Positions 56,914 through 64,000 of a stretch of DNA of 64,000 bases are shown one piece after another. Both the position numbers and the translations under genes were made by a program. Origin of the DNA: Entomortierella parvispora (Eukaryota > Mortierellomycota > Mortierellomycetes > Mortierellales > Mortierellaceae). Location of the stretch: positions 62,001-126,000 of the forward strand of contig OY752152.1 of the NCBI GenBank assembly GCA_963573315.1. The letters run 5' to 3'. The stretch's first letter is position 1, and every line of letters begins with the position of its first letter. The notes beneath the pieces are model-generated. The model saw only the letters and a list, made by a program, of their open reading frames with translations. It was not told the origin of the DNA and did not search any database.

Positions 56914-59900
56914 TTAATCATAGTGTCCAAGACGAGGAAACTCTTGTTCGAACAATCGTGTGTCAAAGCCTTCGTGGCTGTTATGAAACATATTCTCGTG
57001 TTGCATAGGTGTATCTCCCAGACGGCGGCTATGCTGCTGCTGCTGCTGTTGCTGGGGTGTATAGTATGGCTGCCATGACGGAGCCTGATCTTGATGCGAC
57101 TGTTGGCGATAGTGAAACGATTGGTCAGAGTACGCCCTTTGATGTTGTGTCTGCGCCTGAGTGCTCTGAACCGGCATGGAGTATTGCTGGCGATGAAGAG
57201 TAGGCATTGTGTGCGGCATTTGAACATTGGTCGGACCCTCGAAACGGTAGGGAGGAGAATGGAGTGCTTTCGGCGACGACATCATGCTGCGAGGTGGGCT
57301 TGAGCCACCTTCGCTCCGCTCGTGCTCACGTTGTCCAGCAGCGTTCACAGCACACATCCAAATTCGTGTCTTGTACATTTTGAAGAGATCACGGACCAGT
57401 TCTCTAAAGTCGATTCGACTGTCAGAGATAAAGTAAAACGTCAACTTGCGACGATCCCTATGTAAATCAAGAGTGTACAAAAGGCATGAGCACCATACAC
57501 TTGGAAAATAAAGACGCGCTCACATATAATGTCTTTGTCCTTACCATTGATATTCGGCATCGACCACTTCCATCTGTAATTTTTTCTGTCTGACTTTGCT
57601 CTGACAAGTAATCAGGGCCTTGTTCTCATCGTAGCTCTTGTTCACAAGCTGTGAAATTTCTGAAGCATACGCCGCCCTGAAGATACGCTTAGGATGGATC
57701 TCCTTGGGTGCGCGTTGTGTGCTCTCCTGCTGTCCAGAGATGGAAGCCGCTACGGTTGCAGTGGCAGTAGCTGACTCGGCGTATTCTCGCGCCAATGCTT
57801 GAACCTGTGCCGGCGAGATAGAGTCGTTGGTGATTTTTCCGAGATCTTTTCCTCGATCTGCCTCCACAATGACCAGATCTCCGCGCTTTAGAGAAAGTCC
57901 ACTGTTATCAGCCACATAGAAGAGATCCTTACGACCGGCTTTGAACTCTACCATGTAGAGGGTGCCGTGGTGCGAGACTTGACTCAGTGTCAGTCCTTTA
58001 CCAAGGTCGCTGGTGTTTCGACGGTAGTCTTCTGGGTCCACAGGGTTCAGGTGATGATCACTGTTCAATGTCATAGATTCGAGTGAGGCCTCTAGGTTGC
58101 CGAGAACAGCGGCTCCATGACGCGCGTACGATCCGGTAGGCACTGCCACAGAATGTCGCCTCTGAATCAGGGCTTGATCGCTCTCTGGAGCGTATCTAGT
58201 TGGGTCCCAAGAGACATTAAATTAAGGATCGTCAGTATTCATTATCGCGTCGAGCTCACGTTGCGGGGTTTCAACTCTACAGTAAGCACAGCACGCGCGC
58301 GATGCTGAGGAGCTGAAAAACTTGCCTTCCACTATCCTGAAGGGTGTGACCACTGTTGCCTTCTCCGAACGTTCCGAAACGATCACTCTCCAGAAAACGG
58401 TCGTAACTCTGAGGTCCCGAAGAAGGTGCAAGGGAGTAGCGCCGTAGCACCCGTTGACGCTCCAGAACCTCCTGCTCAGATGGGCTGTCTTGAAGATGCT
58501 GCAGGTACGCACTCGGGGTCTCCCAGATAGGAGAGATGTGACTCGAGGATGTAAAGGATCTCTGGTGGTTTCGACCCATTGAACCATAGACCGGCTGAAT
58601 CTCAGAGGGTGCAGTCCATACTGTACCAGAGGTCATGTTTCCATTTAGTCCTCGGTATCTGTCCTGGTTTGCAACTCCGTCCACTGAGGAAGAGAACGAC
58701 ATTGGGGAGCGGATAAAGGGGTCGGCCGCCTCAGCATGCTCAAATGCAGAGTCTAACAATCCTCCATAGAGCGTTCTGGACCCAAATGTTGCAGAGGTAG
58801 AGTGACTTCTCATTCGACTGACGCGTGGCTCAAATGCATCCACCTCATGCATGGTTTGCAGAGGCATTCGAAAAGCAGAGACACCAGTTACTCCTATCGT
58901 TCCGGATCCTGCCGTAAAGTCCAGTGAATAGTCATTGCTTCCACGAGAGGTGGCTCCCCCATGTGGAAAACTGTTGTCGGAGTGATGACTCTGGGAAGGG
59001 AATGGTTGTGTCGGGAAGTGCTTCTGCGAAGGTAGGGACCGTGGAATATCCAGGCGCTCCCTAGCTGGAATAAACGGCTCTGCGTGGAGAGCGGACGACA
59101 GCGAGAAAAGGTCATTGTGTGGATCCTCGGTTTCGTAGAGACCTGCAGACATTCCTCCAAGAGAAACTGTGCGCTTTTGGTCTGCTTGCACTGGGGTGTC
59201 TTCGGCAACGACTCCGTTCCAAATAAACGAAGACAAGCTCAAGGGTGAATCGAGCTCATTACCACTACCTCTGATAGAGCCACTTTGATCTGAAGGGTTG
59301 CTGGTCTTGATGTCCAAAGGTCCACTAGACAAATTTCCGTTGGGGCTGTTGGCGCTGTCCAGGGTGTGCAACACAGGTGCTTGAAATTCTTCAGTTGGAG
59401 GCCGAGAGGACGAAGGTGAAGGCGTGGCAGGAGTGGCCTGCTGATCTTGAGCTGGACCTATGATTGAGGGAGGAGTAAGTCAACATTCTTATTCAAAAAA
59501 ACCGCACTGGGTCACTCAAACTGAAAGTGGAGGCGTTGCTGGGAATTCGCACGGTCCAGAGATCTGCTGGCAAATGACCCGCCTCGGCTGTCTCTGGTTC
59601 TCTGCCAAAGAAATGGCTAGAGGAGGGTAGGTCAACAGCCACTGCATCCAGGTGATGCCTATGGCGTTGATGGCAGCGCAACGATGATGATCTACTCGAG
59701 CCGTCTCCTGCGTAGCCTCACTTTTAGTTGGTTGGCTAGCTGCTGCCGAGGTTTCGACGGCTCTCACCTACCTTCATGGTCAACGTTGACGCCTTTGTTC
59801 TGGCCACCATTCTCGGGTGGCGAAAGAAGGGTGTGGCGGGGAGGACTTCCAACGACTTTCCAGCGGCTGTCGCTGGAGTGGGAGGGCGGGGACAGTGAAG

Positions 59901-59970
59901 TTTTGATTGGGAGGGGCGAGACGAAGGCTGGAGGGGTAACCAGGCCTGAGTGCTGCTGCTTGACTTCCAT
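56914..59970 (-). CDS. PSP1 C-terminal-domain protein
   Basis: Best model: exons 59970-59772, 59457-58326, 58195-57545 and 57457-56914; 841 aa. The first two thirds are Ser/Pro-rich and disordered. The conserved PSP1 C-terminal domain begins at [20 protein letters not shown] and continues [60 protein letters not shown] and [20 protein letters not shown]. The intron at 58325-58196 uses a GC donor (GGAAG|GCAAGT), the only choice that keeps the frame into [13 protein letters not shown]. Yeast Psp1 was found as a suppressor of polymerase alpha mutations and associates with RNA granules; bacterial relatives act in sporulation and RNA turnover. Exact role here is unknown. The tail is Gln-rich (a CAG run near 57035-57050). 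The intron after exon 1 (314 nt) could hide a small exon. Confidence 0.88.
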
Positions 59971-60144
59971 GGCTGCTTGAGCAGTAGGCTCTCTGGCGGT
60001 GGTCGTGTGGAGTTTGGGCGGAGAGTGGAAGCGAAAGGAAAGGAAAAGAGAGTCAATGGAAGAGCAGGGGTTGGGAATCAGAAAAGAAAGAATGGAAAGG
60101 GCTACTGGAGAAAGAGGACAGGACCAATGACAATGGCAATGACA

Positions 60145-60275
60145 ATGAGAGAGTGAGAGAATGAGAGAATGAGAGAATGAGAGAATGAGAGAATGAGAGA
60201 AAGAGAGAATGAGAGAATGAGAGAATGAGAGAATGAGAGAATGAGAGAATGAGAGAATGAGAGAATGAGAGAATG
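60145..60275. repeat. Tandem octamer repeat, about 16 copies of ATGAGAGA
   Basis: 131 bases of direct 8-bp repeats, nearly perfect, with one unit changed to AAGAGAGA near 60210 and a diverged copy at the left end. It lies about 175-305 bases upstream of the PSP1-gene start codon. On that gene's strand it reads as a pyrimidine-rich TCTCTCAT array. Confidence 0.95.
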
Positions 60276-60361
60276 GAAGCAAGGAAGAAAGGAAGAAGGA
60301 AGCAAGGAAGGGAGACCAAGAGAAAGTTTAAGCTCTAACTGGCTTGGGTCGTGTGTTGTGG

Positions 60362-60382
60362 GAGAGAGAGAGAGAGAGAGAG
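60362..60382. repeat. GA dinucleotide repeat
   Basis: Ten to eleven uninterrupted GA units, part of the purine-rich block upstream of the PSP1 gene. Confidence 0.9.
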
Positions 60383-61103
60383 CAAGCAAGAGCAAGCGAG
60401 TCGGTCAGTCCGGCGGAGGGAGGGAGGCTGCCGGCTTCTGTTTAGGGCTGGTCGAGTCGATGGAGGTTGAGGGATGCAGGCACGGGGGTCTATGGGGGTG
60501 CGTGTGCATGGAAGGATGGATGCATGGATGCATGGATGGAGATGAGCGAGAGTCGAGTCGAAGAGACAGAGGGAGACCAACAGACTCTCACGCACGCGCA
60601 CGCACACACCCATCGCACGCTCACACTTGCACACCACACTTGCACGCATTATTATTGCAATGCACGCCCTTTTTGACCTCCCTCCCTTCGTTCCCTTCCC
60701 TCCCCTTCCCTCTACCCCCGCTTGCCTCTGTGTGGTTCGCCGTGTCCCTCCTCGTCTTCTTTCCTGCTCGTCTGGTCTGTCTGCAACGGAGGTTAGCTGT
60801 TCATTTGGTGTGTGTGAGTGCGTGCGTGTTGTGTGTGTGTGAGTGTGATGTGGGAGGCTGCGTGGGTGCCCTGTGCCCCGCCTGTTCTTTCTCTTGCCTT
60901 TGCTCCCCCTGTCTGCTCTTTTCTCAACTAAGGTCTCTTTCCTCCCAGCCTCCTCCACAGTCGCACAGGGCATTTGCCTTGCGGGTCACCCATGCACGGG
61001 ACAGACGACCCTATCCCTTTTCTGCTCTTTTGAAATTTACTTTAATGGATAATTGTCAGTGTTGTGTTGTTGTGTGGAGTGTGGAGCACTTCCTTCCTTC
61101 CCT

Positions 61104-64000
61104 TCAATACTTGTGCAACGACAACCATTCTGCCAATCCCTGCTCCTCACGACCAACCCAGGCAGAGTTCACGGTCAAGCCTTCAATAGCCTGATCCAGA
61201 GCACGTTGGAAATCCTTCGTGTCCTTGTCCTTGAAGAACTCCTGCACTTCCTTGATCAACTTGGGATCCGATGCCTGCGCCAGAGGGTACTTCACACACG
61301 CTCCCAACAATCCCATCGAGGACTTGTAACGGTCCGACAGCAACTGCCAGTTAGCCTTGACCCACTCCCATGTGGGCAAACGGGCCTTGGCGTTGGCCGA
61401 AAGACCAGCCAAAGCATACAGAATATCCTGAGAGCGCACAGATTCAGAAATCGCGAGGGCCTGAACCTCGGCAATCAGCTCTGGTTGCTGAACTGCTCCC
61501 AAGGCCAAGAGGGCAACAATCTCCTGATCCTGCTTGGGCGCGTTATGGAAGTACTTCAGAACCTGGCGGAACTCGTCCTCGCCACCATGAGTAAGCACAA
61601 TCTCAAACGCCGTCTGGCGGATCGAAGGATGCAAGATGGCCTCCTCGTTCGCGTCAGACACAAAAATCGCGAAACGACGCTTGGCCTCAGCCACGGTGGC
61701 TTCGTGTCCGGCACGACCCGCACTGCGGAGGATAACATTACGAAGACGGCTTGTCAGGTAATCCTCGCCTTCTGGGAATTCCCAGCCGAGTTTAGTGACC
61801 ATCTTGTCGACCAAGTTGCGCTGGAAGTGCTTGATTCCGTCGTTCACACGCTGGTTTCCTGCAAAGATGGAAGCAATCTCTCCCACACGTCCGTTCAACA
61901 ATTCCCAGACAACATACGTCTCCTCGTTCTTGTAATACTGAACCAAGTCCAGGAAGTTGCTGGTAGGGCTGTGTCCAGATTTGGCCAGCGACGAAATATC
62001 GGCAACCAAACCAGCGCGATCACTCAAGCTTACCAAGTCCGAACCGTCCAGAATCTCCTTTCCAATTCGAGTAATGGCGCTGGCGGGATAGTTGGTTCGG
62101 AACACACCACTGTAATCCTTGTTAAACAAATACGCGCCCTCAGGTGCCTCAAACTGGAGTGAGCGAGACTTGAGTGTCTGGTTGGGGTCAACGATCGAAG
62201 CAGGCTTGGGATGAACACCCAAGGGGACCCACCACACAGTTTCGTCATCTTCGGTCTTCACATCGTTGGTCGACAAGTAACGGTGCTGCTCCACAGAGAC
62301 GATGCCATCCGCTTCAGTTACATTCAAAACTGGGAGACCAATAACACGGGTCCATGTGTTCATAAATTCGCGAACATCAACCTTGGACTCTTCAGAGAGT
62401 GCGTCCCAGAGGTCATTCGTGGTTGCGTTCTTGTACTGGTGCTTTTGGAGATAGCGGCGGATACCGGCCAAAAACACGTCGACTGTCAACCAAGTGGACA
62501 ACATGCGGATGACGGAAGCACCCTTGGAGTACGAGATGGCATCAAAGATCTGGTGAATCTCGTGGGGATCGTTGACTGGCACCTCGATCGGGTGAGAGCT
62601 GCGGAGGGAGTCCAAAGCGATTCCGCGCTGCATATCATTGACAAGGAAGGTGGGCCAGGTGTCCCACTTGGGGAAAAGATGGTCGACAGCCAAGGTTCCA
62701 ACCCAGGTGGCGAATCCCTCGTTGAGCCACAAGTGATCCCACCACTCCATGGTCACCAAGTTGCCAAACCACTGATGGGCAAGTTCGTGCGCGACTGTGG
62801 AGGCGACCTGCTCCTTGAACCGCAGATCGGACGTCTTCTCATCAAAGAGCAAGGCCACAGTGCGATAGGTGACAAGACCCCAGTTCTCCATGGCGCCCAT
62901 GTCAAAATCCGGGACAGCGATCTGATCCATCTTGGGAAGGGGATAAGCGGCTCCAAAGATCTCCGAGAAATACTCGAGAATCTTGGGCGTGATCTCGACA
63001 GCAAAGCGGCCTTGCTCCTTAAGACCAGGAAGGGTATATACACGGCAGACGACGGGCTTTTCCAGCTTTGTGGTTGTGCTCTCAACGTATTCAAAATCAC
63101 CAACAGCCCAGGCAACGAGCTAAAAGACGATGAGAAATCAAGTAAACGAGGATTGGTTAGTGCTCCCAAACCGAAAAAGAGCAAAACTTGTTGCATTGCG
63201 AATAGTAAGGTTGGGGCATACATAGGTGGACATGATTGGTGTCGTCTCGAAGTGCACTGTCTTTTCCTCGGGCTCCACCTGAGTGATCTGGGCGACAGGC
63301 ATGTTCGAGAGGGCCTCCAATTCTACAGGGACAACCAGCTTGATGGCAAAGGTTGCCTTTGCCGCAGGTTCATCCCAGCAAGGGAAGGCACAGCGAGCAT
63401 CGGTGGCTTCGAACTGAGTGACACCCATGTACTTTGTGTTGCCTTCATCGTCCTTGTAAGAAGAGCGGTAGAATCCATGCATTTTGTCGTTCAAGACTCC
63501 ATCGTAGTTGACGCTCAGAATAGCCTTTCCCTTGGGGAGCTCGGATTCGAAAGTGAACGTCGAGGTCTCGCGATGTTCGTCATAGGTAGTGTTAACAGCC
63601 TCATGACTATGCGGATCAGGACCAAAAATGAAAGTCAGGACAAAGACGCAATAACCCGAGCAAATGGAGCAACCAACCGGGCTCTGTTCGACCAACACTT
63701 ACGTCTTGCCGTCAACCTCGACGCGGGCCCACTTCAAGGTCATCTCTTTGGTGTTGACCTGGATGGTTTTTGTTGGCTCATGGATATTGACACTAAAGAT
63801 AGTCAACACGAAAACATCAAGTTAGCACAAGTGGGTGAAGGGAGCAAGAAAGAGAGAGGGATGGCTGGCATGCGACTTACTCAATCTCGACGTAGCCTCC
63901 AAAGGTGAAGGCCTTCAAGTCTGGCGAGATAGTGACGGTATAGTGCGAGGGGGTGACGTTGGCAGGAAGGACCACGCGGTCAGGATGGGCCGAGGCGCCT
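61104..64000 (-). CDS. M1-family zinc aminopeptidase (Aap1/Ape2-like), 3' part; runs off right edge
   Basis: Exons seen: edge-63881, 63792-63703, 63606-63222 and 63119-61104 (stop); about 870 residues are visible, nearly the full family length, with only the first few dozen missing. Opening block HPDRVVLPANVTPSHYTVTI is the usual M1 beginning. The catalytic region has GAMENWGLVTYRTVALLFDE (substrate-amine site) and the zinc motif HELAHQWFGNLVTMEWWDHL followed by WLNEGFATWVG, i.e. HExxH-x18-E, all intact. FEATDARCAFPCWDEPAAKA is the conserved beta-domain block, and the C-terminal ERAP1-like helical domain is complete. It removes neutral or basic N-terminal residues from peptides. Yeast homologues act in the cytosol, periplasm and vacuole; no membrane anchor can be judged here as the N terminus is cut. 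The long antisense ORFs are shadows. Confidence 0.95.

Larger units (their letters stand above)
59971..61103. other. Intergenic: PSP1-gene promoter with simple repeats, and aminopeptidase 3' end
   Basis: No gene. The region carries an octamer tandem repeat (60145-60275), a GA repeat (60362-60382), GGAA-rich stretches, ATGGATGCATGGATG-type repeats near 60515-60540, and CA/TG runs near 60590-60645 and 60810-60850. The whole block is purine-rich on plus, so CT-rich on the PSP1-gene strand. ORFs through it translate repeats. Confidence 0.6.

Noticed and set aside
60053-60395. ORFs with HSLILSFS repeats
   Set aside because: These are translations of the second octamer repeat in several frames. 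They look like transmembrane repeats only because of the base composition.
61053-63908. Long plus-strand ORFs (369 and 565 codons) opposite the aminopeptidase
   Set aside because: They mirror the M1 aminopeptidase coding frame, which has complete catalytic motifs. The antisense translations show no family and cross its introns.

Overview
The window is nuclear DNA of a filamentous fungus. Nearly every gene is split by short GT-AG introns (about 50 to 300 nt). Promoters are CT-rich on the coding strand, genes are packed head-to-tail or in divergent and convergent pairs, and the gene set is fungal: chitin deacetylase, Kha1-type K+/H+ antiporter, Psp1-like protein, PHD-JmjC demethylase. The intron-rich, GC-neutral style and the serine/proline/glutamine-rich proteins suggest an early-diverging lineage such as Mucoromycota (Mortierella-like). 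That placement is inference; a search of any conserved protein would settle it. I see no prophage, CRISPR, transposon, tRNA or rRNA.

Layout. 1-7.3 kb: 5' end of an ER Hsp90 (Grp94-like, runs off the left edge), a 1-kb promoter region, and a very large F-box-like/ankyrin-like protein. 7.4-15.2 kb: peroxisomal acyl-CoA oxidase with a PTS2-type signal, ATP synthase beta, a long gene-poor stretch, and a membrane-anchored chitin deacetylase. 15.8-24.5 kb: universal-stress-domain protein, serine/proline-rich single-pass membrane protein, flavin amine (polyamine) oxidase. 25.8-32.7 kb: mitochondrial acyl-CoA synthetase, flap endonuclease FEN1, complex III subunit QCR7, and a Nudix 8-oxo-dGTPase reassembled from four exons. 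33-40 kb: CorA-family transporter and a TRP-like ion channel with a large soluble N-terminal half. 40.2-49.3 kb: a doubtful small ORF, mitochondrial translation factor GUF1 (14 exons), an F-box protein, and a K+/H+ antiporter. 50.3-60 kb: mitochondrial PDK/BCKDK-type kinase, ribulose-phosphate 3-epimerase, PHD-JmjC histone demethylase, Psp1 family protein. 61.1-64 kb: M1 aminopeptidase running off the right edge.

Many products serve mitochondria or peroxisomes (ATP2, QCR7, GUF1, mitochondrial kinase, acyl-CoA synthetase, acyl-CoA oxidase), and three are membrane ion transporters. These are ordinary chromosomal neighbours, not an operon or defence island. I found no convincing undescribed system. 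The points most worth a second look are GC-AG introns, tiny exons, a GTN in place of the CorA GMN motif, a PTS2 on acyl-CoA oxidase, a large insertion in the amine oxidase, and 8-bp tandem repeats just upstream of two genes.

Exon boundaries were derived by hand from splice consensus, reading-frame continuity and family conservation; none has transcript support here.
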